Of a DNA stretch of 64,000 bases, positions 32,122-43,147 are shown one piece after another (within the stretch, counting starts at the first letter, position 1; the number at the start of each line of letters is the position of its first letter). Source of the stretch: Henckelia pumila (taxonomy: Eukaryota > Streptophyta > Magnoliopsida > Lamiales > Gesneriaceae). Under the pieces are notes generated by a model that saw only the letters and a program-made list of their open reading frames with translations, ran no database searches and was not told the origin of the DNA. Position numbers and translations under genes: made by a program. Location: positions 131,660,930 to 131,724,929 of the forward strand of contig NC_133123.1 in the NCBI RefSeq assembly GCF_033568475.1, read 5' to 3'.

Positions 32122-35100
32122 ATGGCAGATCGTGACGACCAGAGTTCTCATGGCAGTATTGGTGGGCGTTGGGGTGATGCCGACCGGGAGCCTCGTCGGG
32201 AATGCCTCCATCGTCATCGAGATGAGGACCGTTTCAGTGTACGTCGATTCTTGCAGATGGGGCCTAAGCCCTTGGTTGGAGGTGAGTCTCCAGAGGATGC
32301 GAAGAACTGGTTAGACCGCATGGAGACGACTTTTCAGACTTTCCAATGCACCGAGGAGCAGAAGATGGAGACCCTTGGTTATCTTCTGGATGGACGTGCG
32401 CGCAGGTGGTGGAGGTTTACTTTTGCACCTTTTGTTGCGGTGAAAGGAGTGGCCACCTGGGCCGAGTTCCGCACAGCTTTTCAGAAGCTGTATTTTCATC
32501 CTGCACTCCTTCAGTCGAAGGCGGGCGAGCTACTGAGTCTGCGACAGGGAGCCATATCTATTGATGAGTATCAGCAGAAGTTCTTTGATCTGCTATCCTA
32601 TTGCCCCGAGATTGCCGACAGCTCCGAGATAAAGTATAATCTGTTCCTTCAGGGCCTTAACCCTGAGATCCACGAGCGTGTGGCGGTCGGCGATGACATG
32701 TCCTACGAGGGTTTGGTGAGCCGTTGTCATCAGGCAGAGGACAGCATTCGACGGAATAGGTCTTTCTCTCAGTCGAGACCTGCTAGTTTTTTGGGTCCCC
32801 GTGCCCAATCTTTCAAGAAGTCTGAATCTACTTCTTCTTCCTCTGGCTCTGTTGGTGTTGTCCGTTTCGGTAAGAAGGATAAGTGTGATCACTGTGGGAA
32901 GAACCATCCAACCGACCGTTGCCGTAGAGCTTCTGGAGCTTGTTTCCGTTGTGGAGAGACTGGTCATATCCGGAGAGATTGTCCACTATCTGGGGGAGGC
33001 GGTTCTGGTTCTGGTTTGGGATCTAGTTCTCAGGCCACCGTTCAGCAGAGGTCGCAGGGACAGCCTGCTGGGAGTTCTCATTTGAGGCCACGAGCTTCTG
33101 GCCAGGTGTTTGCCCTGAGACATGATCAGGCAGTGGAGGAAAATGAGAAAGTTATCGCAGGTACATTTCTGCTTTATGGTATACCTGCTCTTGTACTTAT
33201 TGACACTGGTGCATCTCATTCCTTCATTTCTGCACGTTTTGTTAAGAGACATAAGTTACCATGCATTGCACTAGATGTAGTGATGTCTGTTTCTACTCCG
33301 ACGGGCCAATCTGCTTTGGCTAAGAGTCTATTGATGGGTTGCCCTTTAGAGTTTGAGGGGAACATTCTGTTAGCGAATCTCATGGTTCTTGCGATGGACT
33401 ACTTTGATTGCATTCTGGGAATAGATATGTTGACTACCTATCGAGCTTCAGTGGACTGCTACCAGATATTAGTACGCTTTCATCCGGAGAAGAGTGATAG
33501 CTGGTTTTTCTATGGTAAGGAAGCGCGACCCCCGATGCCACTGGTATCTGCTTTGAGAGCCTATCGAGCTCTAGAGTCTGGCGGGGAAGGTTACCTTATC
33601 TATGCAGTTGATTTGTCTGCTGAGAGCGTTGGGATAGAGAGCATTCCGGTCGTGGATGAATTTCTAGATGTATTTCCTGATGAGATTCCGGGTTTTCCTC
33701 CTGTTAGGGAAGTCGAGTTTGGCATAGGGTTGATGCCGGGTACTTCGCCTATTTCTCGAGCACCGTATCGTCTTGCTGCGTCAGAGATGCGTGAGTTGAA
33801 GAATCAGCTACAGGATCTTTTGGACAAGGGGTACATTCATCCTAGTGTATCTCCTTGGCGAGCTCCTGTTCTTTTTGTAAAGAAGAAGGATGGGTCGATG
33901 CGGCTGTGCATTGACTATCGGCAGCTGAATCGAGTCACTGTGAAAAACAAGTATCCTTTGCCTCGTATTGATGACTTGTTTGATTAGCTGCAGGGCACTT
34001 CAGTTTACTCCAAGATTGACTTGAGATCTGGGTATCATCAGTTGAGAGTCCGAGATGAGGACGTAGCCAAGACTGCATTCCGTACTCGCTATGGGCATTA
34101 AGAGTTTCTATTGATGCCATTTGGTTTGACTAATGCGCCGGCTATATTCATGGATCTGATGAACCGTGTCTTTAGGGATTATTTGGACAAGTTTGTCGTG
34201 GTCTTCATTGACGACATCTTGGTGTATTCGCGTAATACGAAAGAGCACGTTTCTCACTTGTGGCTGGTACTGCAGACTCTTCGGGATGAGCAGTTGTACG
34301 CCAAGCTGAGCAAGTGTGAGTTTTGGATGGATCGAGTGGTCTTTCTTGGCCATATCATATCCAGGGAGGGGATTTCTGTTGATCCAAGCAAGATTGAGGC
34401 GGTGCTTAATTGGTCGCGTCCGATGACGGTTGCTGAGATTCGTAGCTTTCTGGGTCTAGCAGGATATTATCATCGCTTCATTTTGAATTTCTCTCAGCTA
34501 GCTCGACCTTTGACGCCGCTTACCCGCAAGAGTGTGGATTTCGAGTGGTTCTCCGAGTGCGAGGAGAACTTCTGTGAGCTTCGATGGCGGTTGACTTCTG
34601 CGCCAGTGTTGGCATTACCGTCAGGATCTGGAGGGTATGTGGTGTACACTGATGCTTCTCTTCAGGGGTTAGGTTGTGTCCTGACTCAGAATGGGCATGT
34701 GATCGCATACGCTTCTAGACAGCTGAAGCTTCACGAGGACAACTACCCAGTCCATGATTTGGAATTGGCAGCAATTGTGTTCGCTTTGAAGATCTGGCGT
34801 CATTATCTGTATGGCGAAAAATTTGAGATCTTCACCGACCATAAGAGTCTCAAGTATTTGTTCACTCAGGCGGAGTTGAACATGAGGCAGAGACGTTGGA
34901 TGGACTTGCTTAAGGACTATGATTGCGAGATTAAGTACTATCCGGGAGCTGCTAATCTCACTGCGGATGCTTTGAGTCGCAAGGTGCGGCTATCCGCACT
35001 TCAGACTTGTTCGATGTCTAGTGCGATCAGTGACTGTTGTACTTCAAGATATACTTTCAAGCATAAGAAAGGTATGCAGAGTATCCAGATGTTTGCGATA

Positions 35101-35681
35101 TTATCTGAGCCAGCATTGTATTCGCGGATTCGAGATGCTCAGATGTCTGATTCGAAGACCCAGCGTTTAGCTCGTCTAGCTAATGAGGGTAGCTCGTTTA
35201 GATTTCATTATCAGTCAGATGGCTTTCTGTGTTTGTCTGGTAGGTTTGTGATTCCGCAGGATGTAGAGTTGCGAGAGGAGATTTTGTCTCAGGTGCATCG
35301 CACTAAGTTGAGTATTCATCCTGGGAGCAACAAGATGTACAAGGATCTACGTACTCGTTTCTGGTGGAAGGGAATGAAACGCAGTGTTTATCAGTTTGTT
35401 TCGAGATGTTTGGTGTGTCAACAGGTCAAGGAAGAGCACCGACGACCTGGAGGGTTGCTTCACAGTCTGCCTATTCCTGAATGGAAATGGGAGTTTATCA
35501 CAATGAACTTTGTGACCCATTTGCCGGTATCCCCGAGGAACTGTGATGCTATCTGGGTTGTGGTGAACTGACTCACCAAGTCAGCGCATTTCATTGCCTA
35601 TAGCCGGGAGTACAATATGGATCGTATGGCTCGGTTGTACATTCAGAAGATCGTTCGAATTCATGGAGTGCCTATGAGCAT
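32122..35681 (+). pseudogene. Gypsy gag-pol, 5' part (gag, protease, RT, RNase H, integrase N-part)
   Basis: It starts at ATG 32122. Gag includes the [11 protein letters not shown] core region and two zinc knuckles ([13 protein letters not shown] and [14 protein letters not shown]). The protease motif is [12 protein letters not shown] includes [24 protein letters not shown] and the FIDDIL active site. RNase H includes [13 protein letters not shown] and [10 protein letters not shown]. The integrase zinc-binding part includes [19 protein letters not shown] and CLVCQQVK. In-frame stops are TAG at 33985, TAA at 34099 and TGA at 35569. At the first integrase catalytic position, where gypsy elements have M-D-F, the sequence reads M-N-F. 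Copia-A interrupts after 35681. It is not a functional polyprotein. Confidence 0.93.
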
Positions 35682-37525
35682 TGTTGGAGAACGCGGCGAT
35701 CAGATCAATTATGATTGATACCCGGTGCAGCGGAAGTTTAAAATTTTGTATGGAACGATTCCATAATGGGTATCAACCTTACGATTAAATTGTGTGTGTA
35801 AAAATTAAATAACAATTATAAAATTTTTACCTTTAATCTCGAATCGAGATTTTGGACACCAACAGATTTCTCTGCTCTTGTTGTATATCCCTGGAACTGA
35901 TGGACGAACTGTTCTTCAATCAGGTCCACGAACAGAGATTTAATCCCTCTGATAGATTGCACTAGAAAATCTATCAGAAGTTTTCTACGAAGAGATTAAC
36001 GAATTTGATCCGTTAAACCAGACTGTAATTCAAAATCATAGGCTGGATTTTTCTCGAGTAGAGAGGGAGAGGGGCCGGCCACCTTATAGAAAATCAACTA
36101 GGGTTTTCGAAAATTTTGTGACCTGTTGTATGTAATTTCTGTACTGCAATAACTTATTTATAATGTAGGCCACTAACAGCTTAGGGCCCATTAGTCATAA
36201 GTTCAAGCCCGACAAGCAAAGCCCGCATGTTCAGAAATTAATATAAAATTCATCGTGACTCCGATTGATAAACCGATTTCACCAATGTGCACAGAAACCA
36301 TTTCTGCACCTTTTAAAGTCAAGATAAATTTTTCTGAATCCGAATTCAGTGATTTCCAAAAATGGCCATCCCTATGTCATTTTAGGAAATCTTACTCCTC
36401 TACTCTTAAATAAGAAGTCCAACTTCTTCGTTCATTAAATTTAACTCTTTAAATTTAACTATCTCAACGGGGATTAAAAATCCATTACACTGTGTGACCC
36501 TCAATGGTTCAGGGATACAGCTAGCCGTGGGCTCACAACTCCTTGTGACTCGGAACAACAATTTTCGACTTGCCCATCGAATCATGGTATGAGCGCCTAG
36601 CAACATCGCCCCATGATTCCCTAGGTATCACTATAGTGCCTACAAGAACCAGTAGATTTTGGTTAGCGTACAGTACGGTCCCTTCATCCATATATCCCGA
36701 TCGAATCAACAACCATTGGTATATCGAGAGTCGCTCGAGATTCGATAACTATGCAATGCATCTTGAAGATCAAATAGTGACATCGCATGTGCTACTAAGA
36801 AACCATTTCTTAAATCACATCATGTACTCTGGCCAGAGATTCGTCACACTAATATCTCCTCAGATCGCATAGGATATCCACACTCGCAAGTATGTGGTGA
36901 ATCCTTGACAACAAAGCATCGACTCCTATATGTGTTGTAACTGTACCCAATCCCGATACCTGATGACCCCAATAGAGTCGGTAAACGAGTCAAAGCACAG
37001 TACTAGCATATAGAGTCTCAATGATGTTTCAAGTAGTAAGGACTAATGGTGTACAACCAAAACCGCGGACTATATCCACTCGATAAGTGATAACCACTTG
37101 GAAAGTCCGGATAGGGTAGTTCGATCATTCATCATATGAATATCCATTTGCATGCTTCGAACATCTCTATGTTCCTTACCAATGAAACGTGGTACTCCGC
37201 ATCGCAAATGCTAGTCTCAAACTCGAGCGATCCTTATTCTTATTATCGGACGGCTCAATCGACTAGGAACAGTTTAGAATATACAGTGACTATAAGATGT
37301 GTTTCATGATAGACATCCCCATGTTCTACCACATCTTACATACACTATAGCATATTCAAGGTCTTTATCAAAACAACAATAGTATATCACAATATAACAA
37401 TATGAAGAAAGATAAAGTCATTGCCATTAATAAATGTGTAAATAATATTAAACAAAAGATTATTTATACAAAGAGTCATCAAAGCCCTTATCCACAAGTT
37501 GGCTCACCGGGCACCCACTCTTTCA
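35682..37525 (-). repeat. Copia-A 3' LTR
   Basis: 1844 bp, the downstream LTR in the element's own sense. It matches 52211-54055 almost base for base. One single-base indel lies near 36632 (TATCACTATAGTG versus TATCACTGATAGTG). Confidence 0.93.
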
Positions 37526-37540
37526 ATCTCCCACTTGCCC
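37526..37540 (-). other. Copia-A polypurine tract
   Basis: On the minus strand GGGCAAGTGGGAGAT directly abuts the 3' LTR and directly follows the polyprotein stop codon (37542-37540). It is the expected plus-strand primer site for reverse transcription. Confidence 0.85.
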
Positions 37541-40500
37541 TAAAGCCAACTAGTCATACTACGTAGACCCATTGCTTCGCGATGTTTGTCAAATAATGGT
37601 CCTGGCAAGGGCTTAGTAAGTGGATCAGCGATATTGTCTGCAGAGGCCACTCTTTCGACAGTGATGTCTCCTCTTTCCACAATCTCCCGGATGATGTGGT
37701 ATTTCCTCAGTACGTGTTTGGATCTTTGATGAGACCTTGGTTCCTTTGCCTGAGCAACGGCACCCGTGTTGTCACAGTACACCGGGACTGGACCAACAAC
37801 TTCAGGAATGACGCCCAACTCTTGGACGAAATTCCTCATCCAAACGGCCTCTTTAGCAGCAGCTGATGCTGCTATGTATTCAGCTTCAGTGGTGGAATCC
37901 GCTGTGGTGTCCTGCTTGGAACTCTTCCAAGAGACAGCACCGCCATTGAGCATGAACACAAATCCAGAGGTTGACTTCGAGTCATCCACGTCACTTTGGA
38001 AGCTAGAGTCGGTATAGCCTTCCAATTTTAGTTCTCTTCCTCCATATACCATGAACATATTCTTAGTCCTTCGTAAGTACTTAAGAATGTCCTTCACGGC
38101 TTTCCAATGCATTTGACCGGGATTAGCTTGATATCTGCTCGTGACACTCAGAGCAAATGCTACATCCGGTCTGGTAGATATCATCCCATACATGATACTA
38201 CCTATGGCTGACGCATATGGTACATGTGTCATTTTCTCTATCTCTTCATCAGTCTTGGGACACATAGACTTGGATAGAGAAACTCCATGACACATGGGTA
38301 GATGTCCTCTCTTGGACCCATCCATTGAAAACCGTTTCAATATGGTGTCAATGTAGGTTGATTGAGTGAGTCCTATCATTCTCTTAGATCTATCTCTATA
38401 GATCTGTATCCCAAGAATATAGGATGCCTCACCCAAATCCTTCATCGAGAATCTACCTGATAACCATATCTTTGTTGACTGCAACATCCCTACATCATTC
38501 CCAATGAGTAGGATGTCATCAACATAAAGTACTAAGAATGTCACAGCATCCTTAACTACTTTCTTGTACACGCATGGTTCCTCCGGGTTCTTGATGAAAC
38601 CAAAATCTTTTATTGTTTCATCAAATTTCTGGTTCCAACTTCTTGATGCTTGTTTTAGACCATAAATTGATCTCTGAAGCTTGCATACCTTATGCTCGCT
38701 TCCCATGGATGTGTACCCCTCAGGCTGCTTCATATAGATTTCTTCCTTAATGTCTCCATTAAGAAAAGCAGTCTTCACATCCATTTGCCATATCTCATAG
38801 TCATACCATGCAGCTATGACAATAAGGATTCTTATGGACTTGAACATTGCAACTGGCGAAAAGGTTTCATCATAGTCAACTCCTTGTCTTTGAGTATAAC
38901 CTTTTGCCACCAATCGCGCCTTGTAGGTCAATACCTTACCATCAGGCCCAAGCTTTCTCTTGTAGATCCATTTACACCCTATTGGAACAATTCCATCGGG
39001 AGGATCTACTAAAGACCAAACTTGGTTTGTATGCATCGAATCTATTTCCGACTGCATAGCTTCAAGCCATAAATTTGAATCCGCATCAGAAATTGCTTCC
39101 TTGAAGTTTCTTGGATCACATCCAACATCGGGTTCATCTTGATCCCCTTCAAGAAGAAGACCATATCGAATAGGAGGTCTAGAAGTCCTCTCGGATCTTC
39201 TAGGTACAGGCGTGTCTAGCAATGGTTCCTGAGGTGTAGGATCGTTATTTTGTATTTCGGGTTCTTCTCGAATTTCTTCGAGTTCCATCATCTCGCCTTT
39301 CTTATCCAATAAGAACTCCTTCTCCAAGAAGGTGGCATTCCTTGAAACAAACACCTTTGTTTCAGCAGGATAATAGAAATAATATCCGATTGAATTCTTC
39401 GGATACCCTACAAAATAACATAAGCTGGATCGACTATCCAACTTATCTCCCACTGTCCGCTTCACGTAAGCAGGACATCCCCAAATCCTCAAGTACGAAT
39501 ACTTAGGAGCTTTGCCATTCCATAACTCGTATGGTGTTTTGTCCACTGCTTTAGTGTGGACGTTGTTCAACAACAATACCGCCGTTTCAAGCGCATAGCC
39601 CCAAAACGAAGGTGGAAGCTCAGTGAAGCTCATCATGGATCGAACCATGTCCAACAAAGTTCGATTACGACGCTCCGATACACCATTAAGCTGTGGTGTC
39701 ATAGGAGGTGTCCACTGAGAGAGAATCCCATTCTCTTTTAGATAGTCCAAAAACTCGGTACTCAAGTATTCTCCACCTCGATCCGATCGAAGTGTTTTAA
39801 TACTTTTACCTAGCTTGTTTTCTACTTCAGCCTTGAATTCTTTGAACTTTTCAAATGCTTCAGACTTATATTTCATTAAATATAAATACCCATACCTTGA
39901 ATAATCATCAGTAAAGGTAATGAAGTAGGTGTGGCCATATTGAGTCCCAACTCTAAATGGACCACAAACATCTATATGGATCAAATCCAACAGATTTTGA
40001 CTACGCTCAGGTTTCCCCTTAAAAGGAGATTTAGTCATTTTTCCTTTTAGGCAGGATTCACAAGTAGGTAGAGAGTTAATATCAGACATATCAAACATGC
40101 CCTCTCCCACTAGCTTGTTCATCCTCCTTGAGGAAATATGACCTAGCCTAGCGTGCCAAAGGTTTGCCGAGTTTTGGCTATCGATTTTCCTTTTGTTTGT
40201 TGTTGCCGGTTTATCAACATAATTTATTGAAACGTCTTTTAGTTTTAAGTTGTATAGATCGTTTTCAAGTTGTCCATTTCCAATCAAACATTCATTCTTG
40301 TAAATATTGCAAATCCCATTCACAAAATTGCAAGAATAACCATCTCTATCAAGCATAGAAACAGAAATAATGTTTTTAATCAAATCCGGAACAAATAAAA
40401 CATCTCTTAAAAGTAACTTAAAACCGTTCTGCAAAATTAAATAAACATCTCCCACGGCTTTTGCTTCAACTCTGGAACCATTTCCGAGCCTCAGCTGGGT

Positions 40501-41253
40501 CTCACCCATCCTAAGCCTGCGACTTCTTGTCATCACCTGCAAATCATTGCAAATGTGGGATCCACATCCGGTATCCAATACCCAAGAAGTAGTATTAAGT
40601 GAAACATTTATTTCAATATAGAACATACCCTTTGCAGTTCGCAACTGCTCTAGATATTCCTTGCAGTTACGCTTCCAATGACCGGGCTTCTTGCAGTAAT
40701 GACAAAAATTCTTGGATTTTTCCATGTTTGAAGCCTTTGTCTTGTACTTCTTCTCGGGTTCGATTTTCTTGGGTGGGGCAGAACGTTTCTTACCCTTCGT
40801 ACTTGGCCCCTTCTTAGCAGAAGAAGAGGAGCCCACCAAGAAAGCCGGTTTATCCTTTTTTAATGTGGATTCATATGTCACAAGCATATTGACCATCTCT
40901 TCAAGGGAGGCCTCTATCTTGTTCATATTGAAATTTACCACAAATCCGTCAAACGAAGAAGGAAGAGACAGAAGTAGTAAGTCCACGTTGAGTTCATGCT
41001 CCAACACCAAATTAAGGGTTACCAATTTCTGTATGAGCCAAATCACTCGTACCCCATGATCACGGACCGAAGTCCCTTCACGCATGCGACACGTCATTAG
41101 CTCCTTTTCAATAGCGAACCTTTCAGCCCTCGATTGAGCCCCAAAAAGTTCCTTGAGTTGAACGTGAATGTCAGCAGCATTCACGGTGTCCTCAAATCGC
41201 CTCTGGAGTTCATCAGACATCGAGGCTTGCATATAGCATTTGGTCTTGATATC
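37540..41253 (-). CDS. Copia-A gag-pol polyprotein, main part (interrupted at its N-terminus)
   Basis: 1237 residues from the Copia-B insertion site to the TAG at 37540. Order: gag core (KCYMQASMSDELQRRFED), zinc knuckle CHYCKKPGHWKRNC, protease WVLDTGCGSHIC, integrase zinc-binding HARLGHISSRRMNKL with CESCLKGK, integrase core (DVCGPF, FTDDYSRYGYLYLMKY, SDRGGEYL), RT (KARLVAKGYTQRQGVDYDET, LVLYVDDILLIGND) and RNase H (YTDSSFQSDVDDSKSTSGFV, TTEAEYIAAS, VYCDNTGAV). No stop or frameshift is seen. The first 67 codons lie at 50475-50275 on the far side of Copia-B. The reading phase is preserved across the duplicated ATATC, so the frame was intact (about 1304 residues) until Copia-B landed. Confidence 0.93.
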   Translation of the reverse strand, partial: DIKTKCYMQASMSDELQRRFEDTVNAADIHVQLKELFGAQSRAERFAIEKELMTCRMREGTSVRDHGVRVIWLIQKLVTLNLVLEHELNVDLLLLSLPSSFDGFVVNFNMNKIEASLEEMVNMLVTYESTLKKDKPAFLVGSSSSAKKGPSTKGKKRSAPPKKIEPEKKYKTKASNMEKSKNFCHYCKKPGHWKRNCKEYLEQLRTAKGMFYIEINVSLNTTSWVLDTGCGSHICNDLQVMTRSRRLRMGETQLRLGNGSRVEAKAVGDVYLILQNGFKLLLRDVLFVPDLIKNIISVSMLDRDGYSCNFVNGICNIYKNECLIGNGQLENDLYNLKLKDVSINYVDKPATTNKRKIDSQNSANLWHARLGHISSRRMNKLVGEGMFDMSDINSLPTCESCLKGKMTKSPFKGKPERSQNLLDLIHIDVCGPFRVGTQYGHTYFITFTDDYSRYGYLYLMKYKSEAFEKFKEFKAEVENKLGKSIKTLRSDRGGEYLSTEFLDYLKENGILSQWTPPMTPQLNGVSERRNRTLLDMVRSMMSFTELPPSFWGYALETAVLLLNNVHTKAVDKTPYELWNGKAPKYSYLRIWGCPAYVKRTVGDKLDSRSSLCYFVGYPKNSIGYYFYYPAETKVFVSRNATFLEKEFLLDKKGEMMELEEIREEPEIQNNDPTPQEPLLDTPVPRRSERTSRPPIRYGLLLEGDQDEPDVGCDPRNFKEAISDADSNLWLEAMQSEIDSMHTNQVWSLVDPPDGIVPIGCKWIYKRKLGPDGKVLTYKARLVAKGYTQRQGVDYDETFSPVAMFKSIRILIVIAAWYDYEIWQMDVKTAFLNGDIKEEIYMKQPEGYTSMGSEHKVCKLQRSIYGLKQASRSWNQKFDETIKDFGFIKNPEEPCVYKKVVKDAVTFLVLYVDDILLIGNDVGMLQSTKIWLSGRFSMKDLGEASYILGIQIYRDRSKRMIGLTQSTYIDTILKRFSMDGSKRGHLPMCHGVSLSKSMCPKTDEEIEKMTHVPYASAIGSIMYGMISTRPDVAFALSVTSRYQANPGQMHWKAVKDILKYLRRTKNMFMVYGGRELKLEGYTDSSFQSDVDDSKSTSGFVFMLNGGAVSWKSSKQDTTADSTTEAEYIAASAAAKEAVWMRNFVQELGVIPEVVGPVPVYCDNTGAVAQAKEPRSHQRSKHVLRKYHIIREIVERGDITVERVASADNIADPLTKPLPGPLFDKHREAMGLRSMTSWL

Positions 41254-43119
41254 TGTTGGAAAACTGGCGAGTTCCCAGACCAATTACGATTGATACCCGG
41301 TGCAGCGGAAGTTTAAAAATTTTATCATGGAACAATTCCATGGTGTGGGTATCAACCGTTTAACGATTAAATTATTGTGTGTGTGTAAAATTTAAATAAC
41401 AATTAAATAAATTTTACCTCAAATCTCGCAACGAGATTAATGGACACCAACAGAACAATTCTGCTCTTGTTGTCTCTCCCTGGAACCGATGAACGCCTTC
41501 AATCAGGTCCACGAACAGAGGTTTAATCCCTCTGATAGATTGCACTAGAAAATCTATCAGAAGTTTTCTGCGAAGAGAATACACGAATTTGATTCGTTAT
41601 TCCTTACTGCGATTCAAAATCACAGACCGGAATTTCTCGGGCAGAGGGGGAGGGTTCGGCCGATTTGTTGAGAGAGAGGCTAGGGTTCGATTTTTGCTCT
41701 GTCTCAAAAATTATGACCTGTTGTGTGTAATTTCTGTACTGAAATAACTTATTTATAATGCAGGCCACTAACACCTTAGGGCCCATTAGTCATAAGCTGG
41801 GGCCCGACAAGCAAAGCCCACTCGTTCAGAAATTAATATAAAATTCATCGTGACTCCGATTGATGAAACGATTTCACCAATGTGCACAGAAACCATTTCT
41901 GCACGTTTTAAAGTCAAAATAAATTTTCCTGAATCCGAATTCAGTGGTTTCCAAAAATGTCCATCCCTATGTCATTTTAGGAAATCCTACTCCCTTACTC
42001 TTATTTAAGAAGTCCAACTCCTTAGTTCATTAAATTTAACTCTTTAAATTTAACTATCTCAACGGGGATTAAAACTCCATTACACTGTGTGACCCTCAAT
42101 GGTTCAGGGATACAGCTAGCCGTGGGCTCACAACTCCTTGTGACTCGGAACAACACTTTCCGACTTGCCCAACGAATCATGGTAAAGCGCCTAGCAACAT
42201 CGCCCCATGATTCCCTAGGTATCACTGATAGTGCCTACAAGAACCAGTAGATTTTGGTTAGCGTACAGTACGGTTCCTTCATCCAAATATCCCGATCGAA
42301 TCAACAACCATTGGTATATCGAGAGTCGCTCAAGATTCGATAACTATGCAATGCATCTTGAAGATCAAATTAGTGACATCGCATGTGCTACTAAGAAACC
42401 ATTTCTTAAATCACATCAAGTACTCTGGCCAGAGATTTGTCACACTAATATCTCCTCAGATCGCATAGGATATCCACACTCGCAAGTATGTGGTGAATCC
42501 TTGACAACAATGCATTGACTCCTATATGTGTCGTAACTGTACCCAATCTCGACACCTGATGACCCCCATAGAGTCGGTAAACGAGTCAAAGCACAGTACT
42601 AGCATATAGAGTCTCCATGATGTTTCAAGTCGTAAGGACTAATGGTGTACAACCAAAACCGCGGACTTTATCCACTCGATAAGTGATAACCACTTGGAAA
42701 GTCCGGATAGGGTAGTTCGACTATTCATCCTATGAATATCCATTTGCATGCTTCGAACATCTCCATGTTCCCTACCAATGAAACGTGGTACTCCGCATCG
42801 CAAATGCTAGTCTCAAACTCGAGCGATCCTTATCCTTATTATCGGACGGCTCAATCGACTAGGAACGGTTTTAGAATATACAGTGACTATAAGATGTATT
42901 TCATGATAGACATCTCCATGTTCTACCACATCTTACATACACTATAGTATATTCAAGGTCTTTATCAAAACAACAATAGTATATCACAATATAACAATAT
43001 GAAGTAATATAAAGTCATTGCCATAAAAGTGTAAATAATATTAAACAAAAGATTGTTTATACAAAGAGTCAACAAAGCCCATAGCCACACAGTTGGCTCA
43101 CTGGGCACCCACTCTTACA
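41254..43119 (-). repeat. Copia-B 3' LTR
   Basis: 1866 bp, nearly identical to 48404-50269. On the minus strand a TATAAATAA box (fwd about 41747-41760, TTATTTATAATG) marks the likely U3/R boundary region. Confidence 0.93.
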
Positions 43120-43147
43120 ATCTCCCACTTGCCCTATAGCCAACTAG

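Noticed and set aside
42022..42947. Several 60-95 codon frames repeated at 36406-36872, 49172-50097 and 52935-53402
   Set aside because: All lie within the Copia-A and Copia-B LTRs on both strands; repetition follows LTR duplication.
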